From Methanobacterium_B sp963768755 (lineage in GTDB: Archaea > Methanobacteriota > Methanobacteria > Methanobacteriales > Methanobacteriaceae): 64,000 bases of DNA. The translations under genes and the position numbers were made by a program. A model generated the notes under the pieces. That model did not search any database and was not told the origin of the DNA. It was given only the letters and a program-made list of their open reading frames with translations. Below are positions 36,582-44,732 of this stretch, piece by piece (within the stretch, counting starts at the first letter, position 1; each line of letters opens with the position of its first letter). The DNA is taken from contig CAVYIX010000002.1 of assembly GCA_963768755.1 (NCBI GenBank), positions 310,001-374,000 of the forward strand, read 5' to 3'.

Positions 36582-38606
36582 ATGCAAATACAGTACACAA
36601 TATACTCATTAATTTTAATCATCAGCTCGATTATAAGTCTTTTTTTAGCATGGAGTGCCTGGAAAAGACGTGGTGTTAGTGGTGCACTGTATCTTTCTTT
36701 GTTATTCCTATTAGTCGCAGAATGGTCTTTAACAAGTGCATTAGAAATTGCATCCGCTGATCTTGCCTCGAAATTATTCTGGGCAAAACTGAGCTACGTA
36801 GGTATCAGTACTGTTGCCCCATTATGGTTTCTCTTTGCCCTTGATTATACTCAGAATCAGGAAGTAATAAAAAGACCCCGGGTTATTTTTCTTTTTCTAA
36901 TTCCTGCAGCCGTAATATATTTAGCATTTACAAATGACTGGTACGGCCTTATATGGCCATATATTACACCAATAATTACTTCTCAGGGACTTATGATCAT
37001 ATATGGACATGGACCTGCTGCCATAACCTCTTCAATATATTCCTATATACTTATGCTTGCTGGACTGGTACTTGTTGGACAGAATCTATTTAGAACCTCC
37101 CGTATTTATCAACGTCAAGCAATGATGATATTCCTAGCAGCATTGATACCTCTATTAAGCAATTCAATATATGCTGGAGGTTTAAGCCCATTTTTCTTTG
37201 ACCCAACACCACTGGCGTTCACATTATCAGGGGTGCTTGTGCTGTGGAGTATATTCGGTTATAAACTACTGGATGTAATGCCACCCGCTTACAAAAGATT
37301 ATTTGACAGCATGAAAAATGGTGTGATGGTTCTTGATCCCCTGGAGAGGATAATGGATTATAATCCTGCAGCAGAAGAACTCCTTGGACTTAACAATATA
37401 TCCATTGGGAAAGATGCAAATCACGAACTCAAGATGTGGGGTGATATATCTCCAATGGGAAAAACAGATGGTAAAAAAGAATTAAAACTTGTACATTCTG
37501 ATACTAAATGGATTGAAGTTCAGTTCACCCCTATTTATCAGCGAAGGCTATTCTCGGGTTGGATATATATATTTGAAGATATAAGTGATCGTAAAAATGC
37601 TGAGGAGCTTATTATAAAATCAGAAAAAAAGTACAGGGAACTCGCTGATCTTCTTCCTCAAACTGTTTTTGAAACCGATGTTAATGCAGATTTAACGTTT
37701 ATGAACATTTATGCCTTTGAAATGTTCGGATATTCTCAAGAAGACATTGAAAATGGGTTAAGTATATTGGAACTTATTGTTGAAGAGGAAAGATCTTTAT
37801 CCAGGGATAAAATTAAAGATGTGTTGAATGGACAGGTTTCTGGTGATGAGTATACAGCACAGCGCAGTGATAAAAGCATGTTTCCAATATTGTTATACTC
37901 TAACCCCATAATAAACAATAAAATTCATGAAGGCTTTCGTGGAATAATAATAGATATATCAGACCTTAAAAATGCCGAGGATAGAATTATAGCATCTTTA
38001 AAAGAAAAAGAAGTATTAATACAGGAGATCAATCACAGGGTTAAAAATAATATGCAGATAATTTCAAGTCTTTTATCTCTTCAGGCAAATCACACCAGTA
38101 GCGATGAGGCTGCTGAAATTCTTAAAGAAAGCAGGGGTCGTGTTAAATCAATGGCCATGATCCATGAAAAGCTGTATCATAGCAGTAATCTCAGTCAGCT
38201 GAATATGGCAGACTATTTGAATAATTTGGTCCGGGATATTTTAAGGTCTTACTCCAGTGTTTCGAGTAAGGTGACATCGAATGTGGACGTTGAAGATATT
38301 TATCTAAACATCAACACTGCACTACCGATGGGTCTTATGGTTAATGAACTGGTTTCAAACTCGATTAAACATGCATTTCCAGAGGGTGAAGGAAATATAG
38401 ATATTAAATTAGAATACAATGGTGAGAAATATATTTTGTCAGTTTCAGACAATGGAATTGGACTACCAGGAGATGTTGATCCATTTGAATCATCTTCTTT
38501 AGGACTCAAGTTGGTGAACAGTCTTTCAATCCAGCTTGAGGGGGATCTCTCGGTTCTAAGAGACGGTGAAACCACATTTATATTGAAGTTTAAAGAGCTT
38601 GATTAG
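36582..38606 (+). CDS. 7TM-PAS-PAS HisKA_2 sensor histidine kinase
   Basis: 674 aa from ATG 36582 with GAGG eight bases upstream. Seven N-terminal TMs (residues 5-225) of the histidine-kinase 7TM type (KLFWAKLSYVGISTVAPLWFLFALDYT), two PAS domains (about 240-340 and 345-465), a HisKA_2 dimerisation domain with phospho-acceptor in INHRVKNNMQIISSLLSLQ, and HATPase_c with NELVSNSIKHAFP and DNGIGLPGD. Membrane sensor of unknown stimulus. No regulator gene is adjacent; the PadR-ABC operon follows on the same strand after about 250 bp. Confidence 0.93.
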   Translation: MQIQYTIYSLILIISSIISLFLAWSAWKRRGVSGALYLSLLFLLVAEWSLTSALEIASADLASKLFWAKLSYVGISTVAPLWFLFALDYTQNQEVIKRPRVIFLFLIPAAVIYLAFTNDWYGLIWPYITPIITSQGLMIIYGHGPAAITSSIYSYILMLAGLVLVGQNLFRTSRIYQRQAMMIFLAALIPLLSNSIYAGGLSPFFFDPTPLAFTLSGVLVLWSIFGYKLLDVMPPAYKRLFDSMKNGVMVLDPLERIMDYNPAAEELLGLNNISIGKDANHELKMWGDISPMGKTDGKKELKLVHSDTKWIEVQFTPIYQRRLFSGWIYIFEDISDRKNAEELIIKSEKKYRELADLLPQTVFETDVNADLTFMNIYAFEMFGYSQEDIENGLSILELIVEEERSLSRDKIKDVLNGQVSGDEYTAQRSDKSMFPILLYSNPIINNKIHEGFRGIIIDISDLKNAEDRIIASLKEKEVLIQEINHRVKNNMQIISSLLSLQANHTSSDEAAEILKESRGRVKSMAMIHEKLYHSSNLSQLNMADYLNNLVRDILRSYSSVSSKVTSNVDVEDIYLNINTALPMGLMVNELVSNSIKHAFPEGEGNIDIKLEYNGEKYILSVSDNGIGLPGDVDPFESSSLGLKLVNSLSIQLEGDLSVLRDGETTFILKFKELD

Positions 38607-38705
38607 ATTAGTTAAGGGATTTTAAATTTTAATTTTTTATTTTATCTTATTCATCTTTTTGAGATTTTTATACCAATAATAGAAAACTATTTATACTATA
38701 TTGAG

Positions 38706-38761
38706 AATATCGATTAGTAGATATCGGTAACTTGATATCGATAACTTGATATAATTTAATT
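38706..38761 (+). promoter_or_regulatory. four 14-bp tandem repeats in the leader of the padR-ABC operon
   Basis: Four consecutive 14-base units with consensus RATATCGRTWACTT: AATATCGATTAGTA (38706), GATATCGGTAACTT (38720), GATATCGATAACTT (38734) and a diverged GATATAATTTAATT (38748). A TATA-like TTTATACTATA lies directly upstream (about 38690-38700), so the repeats cover the expected transcription start and early leader. Likely an operator array for the PadR protein encoded next. Confidence 0.6.
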
Positions 38762-38856
38762 CATTCGGGCCTTTAAATTAAGATCCAACGAATTATAGAC
38801 ACAATTATTATCTGACTTGAGATATTATATCGGATAAACGATAGGAGGAATTGTTA

Positions 38857-39408
38857 ATGTGGGACTCGTTGAAAAATCTTCAGGATAAATTTCATGAGAA
38901 TATAGAACAAATGCAAAGACTCAGGGGACTGAGAATCTGGATAATCCATGTTCTAGACGACGGACCAAAAAACGGAGTGGAGATCATGGATGCTATCCAG
39001 GAACACTACGAACAGATGCATCAAATGCGTGGGATGGGAAACAACATACATCGAAGTAGACATCTGCATCACACCATGAACCATGCATCACGTCCTTCAC
39101 CCGGCTCAGTATATCCAATACTCAAGAAAATGGTAGATGAAAGTTTGATAAGCAAAAAAGAAGATGGACGTTATGAATTGACCAGTAGGGGCCAAGAAAT
39201 CTCTCATAGATTATTTGGACACTTAAAGACATTCGCAAGAGAAAATGATCTTGGATCTTTTTCAGTTAAAAATGCATTGACCGAAATTGACTCCCATATA
39301 TCTTACTTGGAAGACATAAAAAAGGAGAAATTAATTTTACACGAAGAATTGATAGGTGATCTTTGTGAAAGGTTCAGCAACATAAAAGAATCGTTATATG
39401 AAGATTAA
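38857..39408 (+). CDS. PadR family transcriptional regulator
   Basis: 183 aa. PadR winged helix: LRIWIIHVLDDGPKNGVEIMDAI, then PSPGSVYPILKKMVDESLISKKEDGRYELTSRG. Between the two halves lies a Met/His-rich insertion (HYEQMHQMRGMGNNIHRSRHLHHTMNH) that is unusual and could bind metal. The C-terminal helix mediates dimerisation. ATG 38857 has GGAGG eight bases upstream. First gene of an operon with an ABC-2 exporter, which it probably represses through the 14-bp repeats. Confidence 0.9.
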   Translation: MWDSLKNLQDKFHENIEQMQRLRGLRIWIIHVLDDGPKNGVEIMDAIQEHYEQMHQMRGMGNNIHRSRHLHHTMNHASRPSPGSVYPILKKMVDESLISKKEDGRYELTSRGQEISHRLFGHLKTFARENDLGSFSVKNALTEIDSHISYLEDIKKEKLILHEELIGDLCERFSNIKESLYED

Positions 39409-39439
39409 TTAATATTTATTCGATTTATAGGAGAGAATT

Positions 39440-40456
39440 ATGACAGAAAATGCAATAGAATTAAATAACCTCACAAAAAAGTTTGGTGATTTTACTGCGG
39501 TGGATGATTTATCACTTCATGTAAAGGAAGGTGAGATATTTGGTTTTCTGGGACCTAACGGTGCAGGAAAGAGTACAACAATCAGGATGTTATGCACACT
39601 TGCAAGTCCTACATCTGGAAAAGCTATGATTTCAGGTTACGACCTAATCAAGGATTCATCTAAGGTACGTGAGACCATAGGACTTGTTGCAGAAAAGATG
39701 ATTATGTATGACAATCTAACTGCAGCTGAGAATCTTAGATTCTTCGGGAAACTCTACAATATCCCCAAAGATAAACTTGAAAAACGCATAGAGGAATTAC
39801 TTGAAATGGTGGATATGACTGAATGGAAGGATACACAGATAAGCAAATTTTCAACTGGTATGAAACAACGAATTAACGTTATAAGGGCGCTTTTATCTGA
39901 ACCTAAAATCATCTTCATGGATGAACCTACCCTCGGACTCGATCCACAAACAACATTTTCCATTAGGGAAATTATCAGGGATATCAACAATGATGGTGTG
40001 ACTGTAATACTTACAACACATGCAATGACTGAGGCAGAAGCATTGAGCGACCGCGTTGCCATCATTGATCATGGCAAGATTGTGGCTTTAGATACTCCTG
40101 AAAATCTGAAAAATATGTTATCAGACAGTGACATAACAATATTCACGTTAAAGATTATGAATCTGACATCTGAAATACTTGAAAATATAAACTCGCTTGA
40201 TGTTGTAACTGCTATAGCACAGCAGGATGATCACCACATTAAAATTAGTGCTAAGGGTTCAGACGCCCTTAATCAAATAATTGACACGGTAAGACTTGAT
40301 GGGGGCAATATTTTCTCCATCACCAACAGTAATGATGCAACACTGGAAGATGTATTTTTAACTGTAACTGGTAAGGAAATACGAGATGAACCTGCGGCAA
40401 AAGCCCCAGCAACCCCACATCATCATGGAAGTGCCCCAAAAGGGAGGGTAAGGTAA
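39440..40456 (+). CDS. ABC-2 transporter ATP-binding protein (DrrA-like)
   Basis: 338 aa. Walker A GPNGAGKST, signature FSTGMKQRINVIRALL, Walker B IIFMDEPTLGLD and H-loop TTHAM, followed by the DrrA-type C-terminal extension and a short Ala/Pro/His tail (TPHHHGSAPKGR). GGAG is seven bases before the ATG. Stops two bases before the permease gene. Drug- or lipid-exporting systems have this layout; substrate unknown. Confidence 0.94.
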   Translation: MTENAIELNNLTKKFGDFTAVDDLSLHVKEGEIFGFLGPNGAGKSTTIRMLCTLASPTSGKAMISGYDLIKDSSKVRETIGLVAEKMIMYDNLTAAENLRFFGKLYNIPKDKLEKRIEELLEMVDMTEWKDTQISKFSTGMKQRINVIRALLSEPKIIFMDEPTLGLDPQTTFSIREIIRDINNDGVTVILTTHAMTEAEALSDRVAIIDHGKIVALDTPENLKNMLSDSDITIFTLKIMNLTSEILENINSLDVVTAIAQQDDHHIKISAKGSDALNQIIDTVRLDGGNIFSITNSNDATLEDVFLTVTGKEIRDEPAAKAPATPHHHGSAPKGRVR

Positions 40457-40457
40457 T

Positions 40458-41654
40458 ATGGATGCAATTAAAATGTTAAAGGACAGCTATCACATAATGA
40501 ACAAAGATTTGCTCGGACTCGTGCGTAACCGAATGTCATTAGCCGCATTATTTATAATGCCTATAGCATTTCTTGTAATGTTTGGATTCATATTCCCCGG
40601 TGCAAGCTCAGCATCACACATGCCCGTTGGAGTGGTTGATCTTGATCAGGGACAGGATGGTAGTGCGTTTATTTCACAGCTTTATGCTTTGAATAATGCC
40701 AATAACCATACTATGAATTTACAGAACTTCACAAGTGTTGATGCAGCCAAGACACAGATCAATCAGGGAAAACTTTCTGGAATATTCATCATTCCTTCGG
40801 GATTTACATATAACATGACACATGGACAGCAGGGGAAGCTGATTGTCTATGAAGATAATAGTAATCCTCAAATGTCCACGCAGATGGAAGCAGTGTCCGC
40901 CGGAACCATAAGTGCTCTTAATAGTCAATTAGCTCAGCAAAATGTCATGAAAATGAGCAGCAGCACAAATCAAACAGCGAATGCCCAGAAAGCAATTGTA
41001 ACACTGTACCCCTACTCCAGTAGTACCCAAAAAGCAATACCCGGCCAAACCAATTATTTCGACTTCCTAGCACCGGGACTCATGATCATGATAGTGATGA
41101 TGACAGTTATGACAGGAATCCCCGAAGCTATCTCAAAGGAAAAGGAAATGGGAACATTTGATGGTATGCTGTCTGCACCTATAAACCAAGTGTCTATAAT
41201 TCTTGGAAAAACCGCTGCATTATGTGTCAGGGGATTTGGACAGGCTATTTTGATACTTTTATTGGCAGTAATATTCTTCGGAGTCACTATCCAAGGAAGT
41301 ATAATACTGGCATTTTTCATGCTCTTACTGGGCATATTCAGCTTTATAGGAATTGGAATTGTAGCAGTTTCCATGTCAGAAGATCAAGCATCAGGCACCA
41401 TGATAGTGAATCTATTAATGTTCCCAATGATGTTTTTAGCAGGTATATTCTACCCACTTCAGCAGATGCCATGGTTTATGCAGGACATCTCTAAAGTTAT
41501 CCCATTAACTTATGCAGCTGATGCAATGAGAAAAATTATGTTATTAAATGCAAATCTTGGAGATGTTATGACCCAAGTATTGATATTAGTAGGATTTGGT
41601 ATCGTTACAATGGCCATTGCCATACCGCTCTTTAGAAAATCAATGACAAGATAA
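40458..41654 (+). CDS. ABC-2 type transporter permease
   Basis: 398 aa. One N-terminal TM, an extracytoplasmic domain (VGVVDLDQGQDGSAFI, FIIPSGFTYNM) and five C-terminal TMs with the family SKEKEMGTFDGMLSAPI and PLTYAADAMRK motifs. It forms the exporter with the ATPase encoded directly upstream. The fold is the same superfamily as the YhgE/Pip protein at 9.3 kb but the two are distinct. Confidence 0.93.
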   Translation: MDAIKMLKDSYHIMNKDLLGLVRNRMSLAALFIMPIAFLVMFGFIFPGASSASHMPVGVVDLDQGQDGSAFISQLYALNNANNHTMNLQNFTSVDAAKTQINQGKLSGIFIIPSGFTYNMTHGQQGKLIVYEDNSNPQMSTQMEAVSAGTISALNSQLAQQNVMKMSSSTNQTANAQKAIVTLYPYSSSTQKAIPGQTNYFDFLAPGLMIMIVMMTVMTGIPEAISKEKEMGTFDGMLSAPINQVSIILGKTAALCVRGFGQAILILLLAVIFFGVTIQGSIILAFFMLLLGIFSFIGIGIVAVSMSEDQASGTMIVNLLMFPMMFLAGIFYPLQQMPWFMQDISKVIPLTYAADAMRKIMLLNANLGDVMTQVLILVGFGIVTMAIAIPLFRKSMTR

Positions 41655-41787
41655 ATGAATGTTAAATATTAAATAATTTAAGGTTGGAGTGTCGATTTAA
41701 TTAATAATGGATTTAAATCCATTATTAATGATATTGACAATTAATGAGGAAATATATGGAATTTATATACAACAGGGGGTATTATTT

Positions 41788-42231
41788 ATGAGATCTGAGG
41801 ACATAAGGAAAATTATTGAAGAAGAATGTGAGGATTATTTTTTAGGTTTTGCTGATTTGTCCCAAAAAGAAAATATAGATGAAAATTATAAATCTCTGGT
41901 CTGTATCTACCCCCGAGCAATTTCTATAGGAATTACTCTGCCATATAAAGACACAGATGTACCGGTTTATATAAATAATGAATTTTATTACACAACAAAT
42001 CAAAAGCTGAACAGTATTACATCTTGTTTAAGCAGCTCATTAGAAGATGAAGGATATAAAGCGCTGGCATTGCCCAAAGAGGGGAACCATAACGATGGCA
42101 TTTTCGTTTCCCTGCATAATCTAGCTGCAAGTGGAGCAGATCTTGGAACGATCAAAGATAATAAGATAATAACTCCAGAAGTAGGTCAAAAAGTCAATTG
42201 GGGAACAGTAATTACAGATGCTCCCCTTTAA
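41788..42231 (+). CDS. QueG-like (DUF1730-type) domain protein lacking the iron-sulfur domain
   Basis: 147 aa from ATG 41788, preceded by CAGGGGGT; the frame opens earlier at 41707. It resembles the cobalamin-binding front part of epoxyqueuosine reductase-type proteins: SLVCIYPRAISIGITLPY, then HNLAASGADLGTIKDNKIITPEVGQ and WGTVITDAPL. Family members continue after the TDAPL or TDLPL strand into two 4Fe-4S cysteine clusters; here the gene stops exactly there, and no cysteine-rich remnant follows. Either a stand-alone domain or a neatly truncated gene. Confidence 0.65.
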   Translation: MRSEDIRKIIEEECEDYFLGFADLSQKENIDENYKSLVCIYPRAISIGITLPYKDTDVPVYINNEFYYTTNQKLNSITSCLSSSLEDEGYKALALPKEGNHNDGIFVSLHNLAASGADLGTIKDNKIITPEVGQKVNWGTVITDAPL

Positions 42232-42325
42232 CAATATTATGATTTTTAAGAATTAATAGGGTTTTAATTTTTTATTGACTTGTACTATCTATTGAAAAAC
42301 AAAAAATTAAAATATCTTAATCTAC

Positions 42326-42343
42326 ATAACAATTGTTATAAAT
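42326..42343 (+). promoter_or_regulatory. palindromic operator candidate overlapping the TATA box of the YHS gene
   Basis: ATAACAATTGTTAT at 42326-42339 is a perfect 14-bp palindrome, and its right half merges with a TATA element (TTATAAAT, 42336-42343) about 90 bases before the YHS gene. Near-identical sites occur at 44558 and 44642 around the tusA promoter region. Position over the TATA box suggests repression. Confidence 0.55.
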
Positions 42344-42433
42344 ATAACATATTTACTATAAAATATTGATTAGATAGTTCCTTTTATTCAATATTTTAGT
42401 ATATGTTCTTGAAACCAAATGGGAGGAATGAAT

Positions 42434-42583
42434 TTGGCCATGGATCCCATTTTCAAAATTTCTGTAAATGAAAATGATGCAAAGTACAGAAGTGGATACA
42501 ATGGAAAAATGTATTATTTCTGTGCTGCTTGCAGTAAAAAACTCTTTGATGAACATCCCAAAAGATACATTAACACATTATAA
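42434..42583 (+). CDS. YHS domain protein, 49 aa
   Basis: Short complete gene. GGAGG at 42422-42426 is seven bases before TTG 42434; ATG 42428 is too close and ATG 42440 rather far. The product is essentially one YHS domain: SGYNGKMYYFCAACSKKLFDEHPKRY, with the CxxC variant (CAAC) seen in many family members. YHS domains bind metal or sit in metal transporters and redox proteins. It converges with the NifS-like gene and shares a palindromic promoter motif with the tusA operon, suggesting common control. Confidence 0.85.
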   Translation: MAMDPIFKISVNENDAKYRSGYNGKMYYFCAACSKKLFDEHPKRYINTL

Positions 42584-42656
42584 AAAATTAAAGAGAATCA
42601 GATTCTGAATATGATTCATCCAATCCGATTCATAAATAATAAATGCTGACTATTTT

Positions 42657-43817
42657 TTAATTACCCAGTGCACTGATCTTCCTTAAATTTGTTACTACCT
42701 CGACTAAAGCGTCTACTATAGAATCAGCATCCTGCATGGTGTTGAAACGACCAAAAGTTATCCTGATGGATCCGTGAGCCCTTTCTGGATCTCCTCCTAT
42801 CCCTAATATAACATGACTAGCCTGTAGGGATCGGCTGAAACATGCTGAACCTGTGCTTACTGCAAAGCCCCTCATATCCAAGTGCAGGGTTATAGATTCT
42901 CCTTCAACATAACTGAAGCTGATATTAGCATTCTGTGGTGTTCTTAACATTGGATGGCCATTTAAAATTGTCTGGGGTATTTCAGATAATACCCTCTCAA
43001 TAACATGATCCCTCATGTCCTGTATTCTTCTGTTCTCATCTTCATTGACTAGTTCAGTTGCCCTTGCAAAGCCAACTGCTCCTGGAATGTTTTCAAGACC
43101 TCCTCTTTTGTTGTTTTCCTGAAAACCGCCGTCAAGCCATTTCGTAAATGGTGTTCCACTTCGAATGTATAGTGCTCCTATACCATTTGGTCCGTGTATG
43201 GTGTGTGCTGAAATGGTTATTAAATCCACAGGTATTTCATTGACATCCAGGGGCACTTTGGTGAATGTGTGAGTTGCATCTGTATGAAAAAGCACCTCAT
43301 TATCACTGCAGATCTGACCAATAGATTTAATGTCCTGCAAGCTCCCAATTTCCTGGTTTGCGTGTTGTACAGATACCAAAATAGTTTCTTCCCTAATTGA
43401 TTCTTTTAGACTTTTTGGATCAACTACTCCAAATTCATCTACATCTAAATAAGTGACTTCAAATCCCTGTTTTTCAAGTGATTTGGCACTGTTTAAAACA
43501 GGAAAATCTTCTATATCAGATACTATAATGTGGTTACCCTTTTTATTTCTGAGTGCCATGGCAACACCCTTAATTGCTGTATTACTGGATTCTGAACTCC
43601 CTGATGTGAAGATCAACTCTTTTTCTTTGGCCCCAATAGCACCAGCAATCTTACCTCTACTTCTTTCCAATGCTTCTCGAGCCTCTATTCCCATAGAATA
43701 TCCAGTTTCTGATGTAGGAATTGCATAACTATCAAAAAAATAGGGTTTCATGGCTTCTAAAACTTTTTCATCCATTCTGGTAATTGATGCATTATCCAGA
43801 TAAATGTATTCTACCAT
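42657..43817 (-). CDS. cysteine desulfurase-like protein lacking the PLP lysine
   Basis: 386 aa, clearly NifS/IscS-like over its full length: YLDNASITRMDEKV, TSGSSESSNTAIKG, QHANQEIGSLQDI, HTDATHTFTKVP, QENNKRGGLENIPGAVGFARA and the catalytic Cys326 in STGSACFSRSLQASHVILGIG. However, the Schiff-base position of the S-x-H-K-x-x-G-P-x-G motif is Thr206 (SAHTIHGPNG, codon ACC), and the His that stacks on PLP (IEH in homologues) is Asp104 (IEDFPVL); the DATQ Gln is His183. It may bind persulfide without PLP chemistry, or be a regulator. Third gene of the tusA-dsrE operon. GGAGGAA precedes the ATG. Confidence 0.85.
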   Translation of the reverse strand: MVEYIYLDNASITRMDEKVLEAMKPYFFDSYAIPTSETGYSMGIEAREALERSRGKIAGAIGAKEKELIFTSGSSESSNTAIKGVAMALRNKKGNHIIVSDIEDFPVLNSAKSLEKQGFEVTYLDVDEFGVVDPKSLKESIREETILVSVQHANQEIGSLQDIKSIGQICSDNEVLFHTDATHTFTKVPLDVNEIPVDLITISAHTIHGPNGIGALYIRSGTPFTKWLDGGFQENNKRGGLENIPGAVGFARATELVNEDENRRIQDMRDHVIERVLSEIPQTILNGHPMLRTPQNANISFSYVEGESITLHLDMRGFAVSTGSACFSRSLQASHVILGIGGDPERAHGSIRITFGRFNTMQDADSIVDALVEVVTNLRKISALGN

Positions 43818-43850
43818 TCTATTCCTCCAAAAAAATTTTAAAATTTACAG

Positions 43851-44285
43851 TTAAATGAACAGAGTTATTTTAGAATCCCGTGCTTCGTGTATATAAGTAC
43901 CTACTGCACCGTATTCATCTATCAAATTCTGATCAAGGTCTTCTTTACTGACTCCCATGATTTCCATAGTCATTTCACAGGCTATTACCTTACCGCCCAG
44001 TTCTTTGAAATCTTTAAATAAATGTTCAAGTGATGCAACATTGGCTTTCTTCATCCTGCTTTTAATCATGGATTTTCCCAGTCCCATGAAGTGCATTTTT
44101 GATAATGGGCCCTTTTCGAGTCCGCCTTTTTGTAGTCTTTGCAGTCCCCAGAATGTGAAATATAGGGATGCTTCCATTCCCATTGAAAGGGCTCCATTGG
44201 CCACTATAAGCGCACTGTATATCTTATCCATATCTCCACTGTGTACAATTATGGTCGCTTTATCAGGTTTAGTTTCATCAACCAT
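43851..44285 (-). CDS. DsrE/DsrF-like sulfur-carrier family protein
   Basis: 144 aa. Alpha/beta DsrE fold: KATIIVHSGDMDKIYSALIVANGALSMGMEASLYFTFWGLQ, then LGGKVIACEMTMEIMGVSKEDL with a conserved Cys. These proteins relay persulfide or associate with TusA. ATG 44285 has GGGTGA five bases upstream; the GTG at 44294 lies in that site. Middle gene between tusA (20-bp gap) and the NifS-like gene (33-bp gap). Confidence 0.9.
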   Translation of the reverse strand: MVDETKPDKATIIVHSGDMDKIYSALIVANGALSMGMEASLYFTFWGLQRLQKGGLEKGPLSKMHFMGLGKSMIKSRMKKANVASLEHLFKDFKELGGKVIACEMTMEIMGVSKEDLDQNLIDEYGAVGTYIHEARDSKITLFI

Positions 44286-44305
44286 TTTTTTCACCCTCTA
44301 TCCTT

Positions 44306-44527
44306 TTATTTGCGAATTCTGATCTTCCATACCCCATCCTTCTCTTCAACATCAACTAGCTCAGCACCTAATGCTTCTACAGCCATAGGAATCTCCTTTT
44401 TTGACGCGGGATGGGTTCCCTCAACTTCAATAATTTCTCCAGATGCAGCCTTTCTTAAAGCCTTTCTCATTTCAACTAAAGGTACAGGACATGTTTCTCC
44501 TTTAACATCTATTTTTACATCGGCCAT
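44306..44527 (-). CDS. tusA: TusA-family sulfurtransferase
   Basis: 73 aa. TusA/YedF fold with the sulfur-accepting Cys in GETCPVPLVEMRKALRKA (CPxP motif), then GEIIEVEGTHPASKKEIP and a final EKDGVWKIRIRK strand. TusA proteins carry persulfide from a cysteine desulfurase to DsrE-type partners or tRNA thiolation enzymes. GAGGTGAT precedes the ATG. First gene of the tusA-dsrE-nifS-like operon, whose promoter region has the ATAACAATAGTTAT site. Confidence 0.93.
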   Translation of the reverse strand: MADVKIDVKGETCPVPLVEMRKALRKAASGEIIEVEGTHPASKKEIPMAVEALGAELVDVEEKDGVWKIRIRK

Positions 44528-44557
44528 TAAACATCACCTCAAATATTTAGAATAAAA

Positions 44558-44571
44558 ATAACAATAGTTAT
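44558..44571. promoter_or_regulatory. operator candidate at the tusA promoter
   Basis: ATAACAATAGTTAT, a near-palindrome with perfect ATAAC/GTTAT arms, 31-44 bases upstream of the tusA ATG, where its TATA element should lie. Same motif as at 42326 and 44642. Confidence 0.5.
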
Positions 44572-44641
44572 TGTATTTTATGTTCGCCTCTCTTGTTAAA
44601 ATTTTAGTTTCTTACTTCTCTACTAAAGAACATGAATAGAT

Positions 44642-44655
44642 ATAACTATTGTTAT
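44642..44655. promoter_or_regulatory. operator candidate in the divergent tusA/cyclase promoter region
   Basis: ATAACTATTGTTAT, arms ATAAC/GTTAT, directly followed by a TATATTATTTAAA stretch that can serve as the TATA box for the plus-strand cyclase-family gene at 44733. A further half site (TTAACAATAG) is near 44706. Same family of sites as at 42326 and 44558. Confidence 0.5.
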
Positions 44656-44732
44656 ATTATTTAAAGTTTCAAAAAAATTCATTTTGATTGAAATTTATTT
44701 ATCATATTAACAATAGATTTCAAGGTGATAAC

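Noticed and set aside
38706..38761. 14-bp tandem repeats as a CRISPR-like array or origin iterons
   Set aside because: Units are contiguous without spacers, only four, and sit on a promoter; an operator is the simpler reading.
42657..43817. Frameshift or sequencing error as reason for the missing PLP lysine
   Set aside because: The frame is intact on both sides, flanking motif residues are conserved, and a second cofactor-site residue is also changed.
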